A stretch of 64,000 nucleotides of DNA from Pseudomonadota bacterium. Lineage in GTDB: Bacteria > Pseudomonadota > Gammaproteobacteria > Acidiferrobacterales > Acidiferrobacteraceae. The position numbers and the translations under genes are program-made. Each line of letters starts with the position of its first letter. Position 1 is the stretch's first letter. The notes beneath the pieces are model-generated. The model ran no database searches. It saw nothing but the letters and a program-made list of their open reading frames with translations, and was not told the origin of the DNA. The stretch spans positions 62,001-126,000 of the forward strand of contig JAJYPD010000001.1 of assembly GCA_021795715.1 (NCBI GenBank), written 5' to 3'. Below are positions 29,877 to 38,162 of this stretch, piece after piece.

Positions 29877-30804
29877 CGGCTTGGGCGAGGTCGGGAAGCG
29901 CGTTGCCTTGCAAAGCGAGCGTCCCCGACCGGCCCTCGATCTCCCCGGCCAGCAGCTCGCACACCGGCACCGTGTGCGGTGCGCGCAGGACGTTGCGGGC
30001 AACCTCGGCAAGCGTCAGGAACTGCATGCGCATGGACACCGCGCGCGCCAGAAATTCACGGAACCAGTCATATTTGACCATGCCCTCGATCTCGGCGTGA
30101 ATGGTGAGGACGTTGATCTCGTTGCGCTGCAAAAGCGAAACGTAGTGATCGACGAGGCCGTCGTCGGGAAAGTCGGGGCGCCCCAGGAGTTCGTCGAGCG
30201 TCGGCAGCGTGGTGGGAATCTGCAGGGTGCGAAACGTCTGGCCGCCGGCATGGGGAAAGAAAGGGGTGGTGCCGCGTGTGTCGCTGCCATAGAGCAGACC
30301 GGACTCATCGTAAACCGCGAGACTGTCGGCATTGGCCTGCCACCCGGCCGCCGCGGCGGCCCGGGCCGGCTCCTCAAACACCCACTCGAATTCGCGGCGG
30401 GCACGCGCAAACTCCCGGCGCACCTCGTCCAAAGCCATGCGATGCAGGCCGTCCTGCCAGCGGATGTGATCGTAACAATGAATGGCGACTTCATGGCCGC
30501 GGGCCTGGGCGGCACGCAGGATCCCGGGGTTGCGCCGCGCCACCTTCGGACCCGGCCAGAGCACCCCGTTTAGAAGGGTGCGTATCCCGTAGGTGCTGAC
30601 CACGCTCGTGCGCCGCACCTTGCGCAAAAACCCCGGCCGGAAGATGCGGCGCAGGGCGCGCCCGGTATTGTCCGGCCCGAGCGAGAAATAAAAACTCCCG
30701 TGGATGCCGAATTCGTTGAGCAGGCCCACCAGGCGCGGCACGCCGATCCGGGTACCCCGGTCGGTGTCCACGTCGATCTTGATGGCCAGGGCGATATCGG
30801 GCAT
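29857..30804 (-). CDS. arnD: 4-deoxy-4-formamido-L-arabinose-phosphoundecaprenol deformylase
   Basis: NodB-type polysaccharide deacetylase that removes the formyl group from undecaprenyl-phosphate-Ara4FN, making the transfer-ready lipid carrier. The 315 residues start with LAIKIDVDTDRGTRIGVP (metal-binding aspartates), contain GHEVAIHCYDHIRWQD with the zinc histidines, and LTIHAEIEG near residue 240. It follows the decarboxylase gene after 3 bases and overlaps hrpB. Confidence 0.93.
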   Translation of the reverse strand: MPDIALAIKIDVDTDRGTRIGVPRLVGLLNEFGIHGSFYFSLGPDNTGRALRRIFRPGFLRKVRRTSVVSTYGIRTLLNGVLWPGPKVARRNPGILRAAQARGHEVAIHCYDHIRWQDGLHRMALDEVRREFARARREFEWVFEEPARAAAAAGWQANADSLAVYDESGLLYGSDTRGTTPFFPHAGGQTFRTLQIPTTLPTLDELLGRPDFPDDGLVDHYVSLLQRNEINVLTIHAEIEGMVKYDWFREFLARAVSMRMQFLTLAEVARNVLRAPHTVPVCELLAGEIEGRSGTLALQGNALPDLAQAGGRPSR

Positions 30805-30807
30805 GCC

Positions 30808-31845
30808 TTACTGGAGCTCCTGGGACGGCCGCCCCAGATGGTAATCCAGCGTCTTGCGCAGCGCCGTTTGCAAATCGGTGGTCGGCCGCCAGCCGAGATG
30901 CCGGGTGGCGTTTTCGATGGAAGGCACCCGGGTCAGGATGTCCTGGTAGCCGGCGCCGTAGTACTCCTTGGACTCCACGGTGACGATGCGCACCTTCTCC
31001 GCGAGCTGCGCGTAGCGCGGGTAGGACTTGACCAACGCCACCAGCTGCTCGGCGAGATCCTTGATCGAGCAGTCGTTTTGCGGATTGCCGATGTTGAAGA
31101 TACGGCCATCGGCGCAGTTGTCCTCGTTTTCGATGATGCGCAGCAAAGCGTCGATGCCGTCGTCGATGTAGGTGAAGCTGCGGCGCTGGTTGCCGCCATC
31201 GACCAGCTGGATGTCCTTGCCGCGCAGGATGTTGCCGATGAACTGCGTGAGCACGCGCGAACTGCCTTCCTTTGGCTCGAGGATGTTGTCGAGCTTTGGA
31301 CCGATCCAGTTAAAGGGCCGAAAGAGCGTAAACCGCAGGCCTTCCTTCTGCCCATAGGCATAGATGACGCGATCGAGCAGCTGCTTTGAGCAGGAGTAGA
31401 TCCACCGCTGCTTGTGGATGGGTCCAAGAACGAGACTGCTGTTCTCCTCGTCGAACGGGGTGTCGGTGCTCATGCCGTAGACTTCGGAAGTCGACGGGAA
31501 CAGCACGCGGCGCTTGTAGCGCACGCACTTGCGGACGATGTCGAGATTGGCCTCGAAGTCGAGCTCGAAGACGCGCAAGGGGTCCGTGACGTATGTGGCC
31601 GGCGTGGCGATCGCGACGAGGGGAAGCACCACATCGCATTTTTTGATGTGGTATTCGATCCACTCGCGGTTGACGGTGATATCGCCTTCGACAAAGTGGA
31701 AGCGGCTGTTGTCGAGGCTCGCCCCGAGCTTGTCGTTGTTCATGTCCATGCCGTAGACCTCCCAGTCCTTCCGCTCGAGGATGTGCTGGGTGAGGCTGTT
31801 GCCGATAAATCCGTTGACGCCAAGGATCAGGACTTTCAAAGCCAT
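30808..31845 (-). CDS. UDP-glucuronate decarboxylase (ArnA C-terminal domain as separate protein)
   Basis: Oxidative decarboxylase converting UDP-glucuronate to UDP-Ara4O. The 345-residue SDR protein shows the NAD motif LILGVNGFIGNSL, VEGDITVNREWIEYHIKKCD, the substrate and catalytic region STSEVYGMST and IYSCSKQLLDRVIYAYG (YxxxK-like), FRPFNWIGPKLD and RRSFTYIDDGI. In E. coli this domain is fused behind the formyltransferase in ArnA; here it is a free protein, 36 bases downstream of the formyltransferase gene. Confidence 0.94.
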   Translation of the reverse strand: MALKVLILGVNGFIGNSLTQHILERKDWEVYGMDMNNDKLGASLDNSRFHFVEGDITVNREWIEYHIKKCDVVLPLVAIATPATYVTDPLRVFELDFEANLDIVRKCVRYKRRVLFPSTSEVYGMSTDTPFDEENSSLVLGPIHKQRWIYSCSKQLLDRVIYAYGQKEGLRFTLFRPFNWIGPKLDNILEPKEGSSRVLTQFIGNILRGKDIQLVDGGNQRRSFTYIDDGIDALLRIIENEDNCADGRIFNIGNPQNDCSIKDLAEQLVALVKSYPRYAQLAEKVRIVTVESKEYYGAGYQDILTRVPSIENATRHLGWRPTTDLQTALRKTLDYHLGRPSQELQ

Positions 31846-31881
31846 TTGATGTTTCTCCTAGTAGACTGGGATCCCCGCCCC

Positions 31882-32799
31882 TCAGGCGCCGAGAACCTCG
31901 AACCGAACGAATTCATCCCCTTCAACCGCCCGGCCATGCGCCCACTGGGCGCGGCCGATCTGGAAGGCGCCATCCCCGGTCGCCACGATCAAGGGCCGGG
32001 TGGACAGAATGGCCCCCGCCTGGGCTTGATCGGCCGCCGGCCGCTCCACCGGAACCCCCCACCAGATCAGCAGGGTGCGCCCCCGCGTGGTCGTAAAGGC
32101 GCCCGGGTAGGGCTCGGTGAGAGCCCTGACGAAGTCAAAAATCCTCTGTGACGACCAGCTCCAGTCGATGCGGCCGTCTTCCGGCCGGCGGCCGCCGAAG
32201 GTCGTCGCCTGCGCCTCGTCTTGCGCATGGCGCGGGGCGCGGCCGGTCTTCAGGGCGGCCAGGTTCCGGTCGAGCACCTGGACGGCGGCCTCGGTGACCT
32301 TGAAAAAGACGTCCTGGGCCGTGTCCTCGCGTCCGATCGCCACCGCCTGCTGGTCGACGATGTCGCCAGCGTCGGCGCGGCGGACCATGTGGTGGAGTGT
32401 GGCGCCCGTTTCCGTTTCGCCGTGAATGATGGCCCAGTTGATGGGGACGCGTCCGCGATAACGCGGGAGCAGCGAGCCATGCATGTTGAAAGCGCCCAGG
32501 CGGGGTATGCGCAGCACGTCACCTGGAATCATGTAGCGGTAGTAGAAGGAGAAGATGATGTCAGGGGCCAGCGCCCGTATCTGCTCGACGACCGGCCCCT
32601 TGATGCTGGAGGGCGTGTACACCGGGATGCCGTGCGCACGGGCCAGTTCGGCGACCGGCCGGAACCAGATGCGCTCGCCTGCGGCGTCCTCATGCGTGAA
32701 GACCGCAAGGATTTGTTCCTTGCGCTCGAGCAGCAGCTCGAGGCACCGGTAACCGACCTCGTGGTATGCAAACACCAGCATCGAACAGTTAGTCGTCAT
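31882..32799 (-). CDS. UDP-Ara4N formyltransferase (ArnA N-terminal domain as separate protein)
   Basis: Transfers formyl from N10-formyl-THF to UDP-4-amino-4-deoxy-L-arabinose. The 305 residues contain FAYHEVGYRCLELLLER, the catalytic NMHGSLLPRYRGRVPINWAIIHGE (Asn and His) and TGATLHHMVRRADAGDIVDQ with the conserved Asp, then a C-terminal OB-like part (RTLLIWWGVPV). It corresponds to residues 1-305 of E. coli ArnA. It overlaps arnC by 11 bases. Confidence 0.94.
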   Translation of the reverse strand: MTTNCSMLVFAYHEVGYRCLELLLERKEQILAVFTHEDAAGERIWFRPVAELARAHGIPVYTPSSIKGPVVEQIRALAPDIIFSFYYRYMIPGDVLRIPRLGAFNMHGSLLPRYRGRVPINWAIIHGETETGATLHHMVRRADAGDIVDQQAVAIGREDTAQDVFFKVTEAAVQVLDRNLAALKTGRAPRHAQDEAQATTFGGRRPEDGRIDWSWSSQRIFDFVRALTEPYPGAFTTTRGRTLLIWWGVPVERPAADQAQAGAILSTRPLIVATGDGAFQIGRAQWAHGRAVEGDEFVRFEVLGA

Positions 32800-33730
32800 C
32801 GGCGCTCTGCAGGATCTCGCGAATCACGAACCGCGGGCGCTTGCGGACCTCGAGATAGATGCGCCCGATATACTCACCGATGATGCCCAGTCCGAAGATG
32901 CCAAGCCCGACCAGAAAATACATGATGCCAAAGAGCGTGAATACGCCCTGCACCTCCGGCCCGATGAAGATGCGCTGGAGCGTCAGGTAAATCACGAGGA
33001 GGGCGCTGAAAAACGAAACCGCGAACCCCAGCATGGTAAAGACCTGAAGGGGAACCAGGGAAAAACCCGTCATCAGATCGAAATTGAGGCGCAAGAGATC
33101 ATAGATGCGGTATTTCGACCGGCCTGCCGCGCGCGGCGCGTGGCGCACCTCGATCTCGGTCGGCCGCGCGGCGAAACTGTAGGCGAGCGCCGGAATGAAA
33201 GTCGAGACCTCGCCGCTGGTGGCGATGTTGTCCACCACGTTGCGCCGGTACGCGCGCAGCATACATCCCTGGTCGCGCATTTCGATGTGGGTGATGCGCG
33301 CGCGGATGGCGTTGATCAGGCGGGAGGCGCTGCGCCGGAACCAGGTGTCCTGGCGATCCTTGCGATAGCCGCCCACCACATCGTGGCCGGCGTCGATGGC
33401 GGCAAGGAGGCGCGGAATGTCTTCGGGTGGATTTTGCAGGTCGGCATCCAGGGTGACGACGACTTCTCCGCGCACGTACTCAAAGGCCGCCATGATGGCC
33501 ATATGCTGGCCGAAGTTGCCGTTGAAATCGATCACGCGCACCTGGTCTGGGCGGGTCTCGTGAAGCTCCCGGAGAATGGCGCCCGAGCGGTCCGTGCTGC
33601 CATCATTGGTGAAGACGATCTCGTAGCTTTTGCCGATGTCGTCGAGGACGGCGGTCAGGCGCGCAAAAAGGGGACGAAGATTGTCCTCCTCGTTGTAGAC
33701 CGGAATCACCACGCTGAGATAAGGCCGCAT
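32789..33730 (-). CDS. arnC: Undecaprenyl-phosphate Ara4FN transferase
   Basis: GT2-family glycosyltransferase that loads Ara4FN onto undecaprenyl phosphate at the inner membrane. The 313 residues start with LSVVIPVYNEEDNL, contain FTNDGSTDRSG, VVTLDADLQNPPED (metal-binding DxD), RDQGCMLRAYRR, and two C-terminal membrane helices (about residues 232-255 and 267-292). The start codon overlaps the arnB stop by one base (TAATG). Confidence 0.95.
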   Translation of the reverse strand: MRPYLSVVIPVYNEEDNLRPLFARLTAVLDDIGKSYEIVFTNDGSTDRSGAILRELHETRPDQVRVIDFNGNFGQHMAIMAAFEYVRGEVVVTLDADLQNPPEDIPRLLAAIDAGHDVVGGYRKDRQDTWFRRSASRLINAIRARITHIEMRDQGCMLRAYRRNVVDNIATSGEVSTFIPALAYSFAARPTEIEVRHAPRAAGRSKYRIYDLLRLNFDLMTGFSLVPLQVFTMLGFAVSFFSALLVIYLTLQRIFIGPEVQGVFTLFGIMYFLVGLGIFGLGIIGEYIGRIYLEVRKRPRFVIREILQSADDD

Positions 33731-34899
33731 TATTTCCCCTTGGCAAATACATCCGCCATGGCGCCCAGGACGCGATCCTGGTCGTCATCTGTCATGAGCG
33801 GGAACAGGGGCAGGCTCACGATACGATCGGATACCGATTCGGCCCGCGGGAAGTCGCCCACTTTATAGCCGTACCGTTCGCGATAGTAAGGATAGAGATG
33901 CGCCGCCCGGTAATGGATGCCGGTACCGATATTACGCGCCTTCATGGCGGCCATAAAGGCATCGCGATCCATACCAGCCGCCTCCGGGTTCAAAAGCGGC
34001 GCATACAGGTGCCAGGCAGGGCGATGCGCATAGGACGGCGCCCCCGGAAGGGTCCACTGCGGCCAGCCGGACAGAGCCTCCCCATAGCGCCGGGCCAGCG
34101 CGGTGCGCCGTTCGATGAAACCATCCAGAGCCGGCAGCTGGTGGATGCCCAGTGCGGCCTGGATATCCATCATGTTGTACTTGTAGCCGGGCGCGATGAT
34201 TTCATAATGGGGACTGCCGGTCTTGCCGAACCGGTTCCACGCTTCGCGGTCCATGCCATGAAAGCGCGTAAGCGCCACATCGGCGGCCAGCACTTCGTCG
34301 CGCGTCGTGACCGCCCCGCCTTCGCCCGTGGTGATGTTCTTGTTTGGATGAAAGCTAAAGACCTGCGTGTCGCCAAAGGCGCCGATCCGCCGGCCCTTGT
34401 ATTCGGTGCCGATGGCGTGGGCGGCGTCTTCTATGACCCGCAGGCCGTGGCGGTCGGCAAGCGCGTAGAGGGGATCGAGATCCACCGGCACGCCGGCGAA
34501 GTGCACGGGCACGATGGCCCGGGTGCGGGGCGTGATCGCCGCCTCGATCCGTTCGACGTCCATGTTGTAGGTGTTGGCCTCGATGTCGACCAGGACCGGG
34601 CGGCCGCCGGCAATGACAATGGTGTTCAAGGTGGCGGCGAAGGTCATGGGCGTGGTGATGACCTCCTCGCCTGGATGCATGCGCAAGGCCGCAAGCGCCA
34701 GGTGGAGGCCGGCGGTGGCCGACGACAAAGCCAGCGCAAACGGCGCCCCGAGATACGTCCTTAGGGCCTCTTCGAACTGCTGCACGCGCGGGCCGGTCGT
34801 GATCCAGCCGGAGCGCAGGCAGGCGACGACCTCGGCGATGGCCTCCTCGCTCAAGGAGGGTCGTGAAAAGGGCAGAAACTCATCGGCGCGGTCGGCCAT
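33730..34899 (-). CDS. arnB: UDP-4-amino-4-deoxy-L-arabinose--oxoglutarate aminotransferase
   Basis: PLP-dependent aminotransferase forming UDP-Ara4N from UDP-Ara4O and glutamate. The 389 residues of the DegT/DnrJ/EryC1 fold include GWITTGPRVQQFE, LSSATAGLHLALAAL, VPVHFAGVPVD, VIEDAAHAIGTEYKG, the PLP lysine region FSFHPNKNITTGEGGAV and GYKYNMMDIQAALG. It starts one base after the preceding stop (TGAGATG), within the arn operon. Confidence 0.95.
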   Translation of the reverse strand: MADRADEFLPFSRPSLSEEAIAEVVACLRSGWITTGPRVQQFEEALRTYLGAPFALALSSATAGLHLALAALRMHPGEEVITTPMTFAATLNTIVIAGGRPVLVDIEANTYNMDVERIEAAITPRTRAIVPVHFAGVPVDLDPLYALADRHGLRVIEDAAHAIGTEYKGRRIGAFGDTQVFSFHPNKNITTGEGGAVTTRDEVLAADVALTRFHGMDREAWNRFGKTGSPHYEIIAPGYKYNMMDIQAALGIHQLPALDGFIERRTALARRYGEALSGWPQWTLPGAPSYAHRPAWHLYAPLLNPEAAGMDRDAFMAAMKARNIGTGIHYRAAHLYPYYRERYGYKVGDFPRAESVSDRIVSLPLFPLMTDDDQDRVLGAMADVFAKGK

Positions 34900-34900
34900 C

Positions 34901-35266
34901 TCAAGTCCTCGTGATCAGATAGGTGCCGAGCACGATGACGCAGATGCCGGCAAAACGCGTGAGCGTCACATTTTCGCTGAACAGGTAATAGGCTGCGACG
35001 GCGTTGAAGATATAACCGAGGCTCAGCATCGGATAGGCAAAGCTCACGGCGACGCGCGACAGCACCAGCAGCCACACGACGAAACTCACGACATACAAAA
35101 TCAAGCCGCCAAGGACGAACGGATTGACGGCGATGCGCAGGCCGATGGGAACGACGTTTGCCCAGTCGAAGGCGAAATAGCCGATGCGGCGCATGCCTTC
35201 CTTCAAAAGCAGCTGGGCGATGGCGTTTAGGAGAACGCCGAGAACGATCAACGGCAGGTAACGCAT
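34901..35266 (-). CDS. SMR/EamA-type Ara4N-lipid flippase subunit
   Basis: Small integral membrane protein (121 residues) with four predicted helices: LPLIVLGVLLNAIAQLLL, PFVLGGLILYVVSFVVWLLVL, FAYPMLSLGYIFNAVAAYYLF and AGICVIVLGTYLIT. The fold and position correspond to ArnE or ArnF, which in E. coli form a pair that flips undecaprenyl-phosphate-Ara4N across the inner membrane. Only one such gene is present here. I chose the ATG at 35266, four bases after the arnT stop; the longer frame overlaps arnT. Confidence 0.85.
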   Translation of the reverse strand: MRYLPLIVLGVLLNAIAQLLLKEGMRRIGYFAFDWANVVPIGLRIAVNPFVLGGLILYVVSFVVWLLVLSRVAVSFAYPMLSLGYIFNAVAAYYLFSENVTLTRFAGICVIVLGTYLITRT

Positions 35267-35270
35267 GGGG

Positions 35271-36947
35271 CTACCCTTTGTTGCAGACGATGACATGAAA
35301 GGCGTTCTGCGCAACCATGTGCATCAGGATGTGGCGCTTCTCGAGACGCAGATAGGTGGGGCGGTTGGTGACGAGATAGACGGTGCGATCGCCGTTCCAC
35401 TGGTGCCAGAAGCGCTTGCCGCGCATCACCCAGGGCGTTTTCTCGAGTGTCGTGCCGTAACCGAGCTCACCCTTGAAATCGACGATCTCGACGCGCCGGC
35501 GCAGATAAAACGGCAGGTCCTGGTTGTATCCGCCGTAACAGGCCACGACCGATTGCGGCGTAAGGCGCGGGGCAAGCACGCGCGCGAGCGGCTTGATGCT
35601 GCGGGTATCGAGGTAATGCGCAGCGGCGTTGACGCCCCACAGGAACACGGTGAAGCCGCAGGCGAGGAGGACGACACCGCGCGAGAGGCCCCGGCGCAGC
35701 CCGGTGACGGCTGCCGCCACGCCGGTCAGGGCAAACGCCGCCCCCACCCAGGCCATGACGATGGGCATGGTGTGCGGCTCGAGGCTTGGCCGGGTGGCGG
35801 GAACGGCGATGGCGATGGCAAGGCCGAGCAGCACCCCGATGACGCCGGTTGCAAAGAAGGCGATCCGGTCAGCCCGCGAAAGCGGTTCGTTCCAGCGGTG
35901 CGCCAGATAGCGGCCGATCAAAATGGCTGCCGGCGGAAAGATGGGGAGGATATACGGGATCAGTTTCGAGTCCGACACCGAAAAAAAGACAAAGATCGAT
36001 ACGATCCAGATGACGAGCAGCATGACCGACCGGTTCCGGTCGCGCTCCGCCCAGAGAGACCGCAGATGAAACCGGACAGTCTGGGCGGCGAAGGCGCTCC
36101 AGGGGAGCAGGCCGGCGAACACGACGGGCAGGAAATACCAGAAGGGCTGGTAGCGGTGCGCGACATCCGTGAGATAGCGCTCAAAGTGCTGGCGGATGAA
36201 ATAGTAATGAAAGAACGTGGGATGGCGCAGCTGCATCATGATGTGCCAGGGCGCGGCGATCAACAGGTAGAGCAAGACGCCCTGGCCGAGGTACATGCGC
36301 CGCATCTGTCCCCAATCCCAATACAGGATGATCCACAAACCGATCGCCATCATCGGAAAGACAATGCCGATGAGGCCCTTGGTCAACGTGGCCAGGGCGG
36401 CGAACACAAACGCCCAGCCCATGCCCCAGCGCCGCGAAAGACCCAGAGGCTGGGTCTCGGCCCACACAAACGCGAAGAGACTAAGGCACAAGAGCACCGA
36501 CACGGCCATGTCGAGGGTGATGATGTGGCCCATGCTGAAATACAGCAAAGACGTGCCCAGAACGAGGGCCGAGAGAAACCCTGTGCGGCGGTCGTAGAGA
36601 TGGCGGCCCATGGCATAAACCGCCACACAGCCGATGACGGCAAAGCAGGCCGTCCAGAAACGCATCGACCACTGGCTGAGCCCGAACAGATGGATGGAAA
36701 GGGACTGGAGCCAGTAAAAAAGGGGCGGTTTCTCGAAATACAAGACGCCATCCAGGCGCGGCGTGATGTAATGACCGCTGGCCACCATCTCCCGGGGGAT
36801 CTCGCAGTAACGGGCCTCGTCCGGCACACCAAGCTCGCGGCTGCCCAGCATGAAGGCGTAGACGAAGGCCGAGATGAGGCCAATGGAGATCATGTCCCGG
36901 GACCAAGAGGGGGTCCCGTTGGGGTTTTTACTAAGCGTCGAGGGCAT
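35271..36947 (-). CDS. arnT: Undecaprenyl-phosphate Ara4N:lipid A transferase (GT83)
   Basis: Multi-helix inner-membrane glycosyltransferase that moves Ara4N from the undecaprenyl carrier to lipid A phosphates on the periplasmic side, lowering affinity for polymyxin and cationic peptides. From the ATG at 36947 it has 558 residues, close to E. coli ArnT. The GT83 periplasmic loop LGVPDEARYCEIPREMVASGHYITPRL holds the catalytic DEARY motif; FEKPPLFYWLQSL follows. About a dozen hydrophobic helices precede a C-terminal periplasmic domain. No clear ribosome site precedes this ATG; a later ATG at 36893 is the alternative. It heads the arn operon and is divergent from the cytochrome gene. Confidence 0.92.
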   Translation of the reverse strand: MPSTLSKNPNGTPSWSRDMISIGLISAFVYAFMLGSRELGVPDEARYCEIPREMVASGHYITPRLDGVLYFEKPPLFYWLQSLSIHLFGLSQWSMRFWTACFAVIGCVAVYAMGRHLYDRRTGFLSALVLGTSLLYFSMGHIITLDMAVSVLLCLSLFAFVWAETQPLGLSRRWGMGWAFVFAALATLTKGLIGIVFPMMAIGLWIILYWDWGQMRRMYLGQGVLLYLLIAAPWHIMMQLRHPTFFHYYFIRQHFERYLTDVAHRYQPFWYFLPVVFAGLLPWSAFAAQTVRFHLRSLWAERDRNRSVMLLVIWIVSIFVFFSVSDSKLIPYILPIFPPAAILIGRYLAHRWNEPLSRADRIAFFATGVIGVLLGLAIAIAVPATRPSLEPHTMPIVMAWVGAAFALTGVAAAVTGLRRGLSRGVVLLACGFTVFLWGVNAAAHYLDTRSIKPLARVLAPRLTPQSVVACYGGYNQDLPFYLRRRVEIVDFKGELGYGTTLEKTPWVMRGKRFWHQWNGDRTVYLVTNRPTYLRLEKRHILMHMVAQNAFHVIVCNKG

Positions 36948-37050
36948 GTGAGACCGTCTGGTTTGGTCTGGGAGGGTAGCATATCTGACCCGCAAACGGC
37001 CACCCGGGCCCGCACGAAAAGGGCGGATGCGCAAGCCGCCATCGGTGCGG

Positions 37051-37079
37051 TTGCGCCGCTCATCGGCGATGATTACAGT
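37051..37079 (+). promoter_or_regulatory. Candidate promoter of the cytochrome c gene
   Basis: TTGCGC and TACAGT are spaced by 17 bases, 32 bases before the ATG at 37111, within the divergent arnT/cytochrome spacer. Confidence 0.45.
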
Positions 37080-37110
37080 AAGGGGGGAAAATCAGACGGA
37101 TGGAGATCCA

Positions 37111-37563
37111 ATGAATAAGAAAATCGCGGTGGCATTAACGGCGGTGTGTGCGTCACTCAGCGCGCTGCCGGCGCATGCGGCGTCGCATCCCCAGACCTTC
37201 GCGGCGGCGGTGAAGGCCGGCGAACACATTTTCATGACCGGCACCTTTGGCAGCCGGGAACGCACCAACAACGGCAAACCGATGACCTGTGACACCTGTC
37301 ACATCGACGGGGGCCGGACGATGGGCCGCCTGCCCAATGGCAAGCGGTTCCCGAGCCTGATGAACGCGGTGGCGATCTTCCCGCGCTACAATCCGCGCAT
37401 GCACAAGGTCATCACGATCGAGACCCAGATCCGCGCGTGCGTGCACAATGGACTGATGGGGCGCGCACCCGCCTACGGCAGCCAGACGATGACAGACCTG
37501 GTGAGCTACCTGGCGTCGATCGCCCGCGGCCAGCGGGTCGAACCCAACGGGATGCCGCACTAA
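37111..37563 (+). CDS. Periplasmic monoheme c-type cytochrome, SoxA/TsdA-like
   Basis: 150-residue secreted protein. A signal peptide (KKIAVALTAVCASLSALPAHAA) precedes one heme motif CDTCH (about residues 66-70). The downstream part, TIETQIRACVHNGLMGRAPAYGS...VSYLASIARG, resembles the segment of SoxA and thiosulfate dehydrogenases in which a conserved Cys acts as axial heme ligand. Only one CxxCH is present. A role in oxidising thiosulfate or another reduced sulfur compound, or plain electron transfer, is inference. The ATG at 37111 has tggagatcca upstream. The gene overlaps the convergent phosphoesterase by four bases. Confidence 0.8.
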   Translation: MNKKIAVALTAVCASLSALPAHAASHPQTFAAAVKAGEHIFMTGTFGSRERTNNGKPMTCDTCHIDGGRTMGRLPNGKRFPSLMNAVAIFPRYNPRMHKVITIETQIRACVHNGLMGRAPAYGSQTMTDLVSYLASIARGQRVEPNGMPH

Positions 37564-38069
37564 GGAAGCGTCCGGATCTCGAAAGACCAGCGGGTCAGGT
37601 CGGCGAGCACATAGGTGGTGGCCGCGCCGATGCCGCCGACCGTTCCCGGGTTCACCAGCATGGTCTGCCCCCCTTTGACATTCGCAACACTTCTGACGGC
37701 GGCCACGTGGTCGTGGCCGCAGCAGACCACATCCCAGTCGCCCGTACAGGCCATGGCGTAGGCGTAGTGCGGGTAATGGACCAGAAAAAATCGCTTCCCG
37801 CCCAGTTCGATGTCGGCATCCTGGCCATAGTAACGGACGAACGCATCCTGTTCATGGGCCATGTGCGCCATGGAATAGGTATCGCCCGTGTTGTTGCCGT
37901 GGATGGCGTGCACAGGAAGACCATGCCGGCGCAACGTCCGTAACGTGCTGGGGGCAACGATATCACCGCAATGGAGGACCGCTTCGGCGCCGGAGGCCTT
38001 GGCTTCCGCGACCGCGGCATTCAAGGGGTCACGGTTGTCGTGACTGTCTGAGACTATGCAGAGTTTCAC
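37560..38069 (-). CDS. Calcineurin-like metallophosphoesterase (YfcE/MJ0936 type)
   Basis: 169-residue phosphodiesterase. Metal-binding motifs in order: SDSHDN, HCGDIVAPS, GNNTGD (GNHD-like), and CCGHDHVAAV (GHTH-like), ending NPGTVGG. I chose the GTG at 38069 because the frame upstream of it runs into the hppA terminator. Physiological substrate unknown. Convergent with the cytochrome gene; hppA upstream is separated by a strong terminator. Confidence 0.82.
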   Translation of the reverse strand: MKLCIVSDSHDNRDPLNAAVAEAKASGAEAVLHCGDIVAPSTLRTLRRHGLPVHAIHGNNTGDTYSMAHMAHEQDAFVRYYGQDADIELGGKRFFLVHYPHYAYAMACTGDWDVVCCGHDHVAAVRSVANVKGGQTMLVNPGTVGGIGAATTYVLADLTRWSFEIRTLP

Positions 38070-38114
38070 GCGGCGTAGTGTAGCAACAGACGCGTGACGC
38101 AGCACAACTTTTTG

Positions 38115-38156
38115 CACAAAAACGCACCCAGCCAGGAGGCACTCCTCCTGGCTGGG
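38115..38156 (-). terminator. Rho-independent terminator after hppA
   Basis: On the minus strand CCCAGCCAGGAGG and CCTCCTGGCTGGG form a perfect 13-bp stem with a 4-base loop, followed by TGCGTTTTTGTG. It lies 7 bases past the hppA stop. Confidence 0.92.
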
Positions 38157-38162
38157 CCGTTG

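Noticed and set aside
35265-37118. 617-residue plus-strand frame opposite arnT
   Set aside because: Antisense shadow of arnT; charged, low-complexity translation with no domain.
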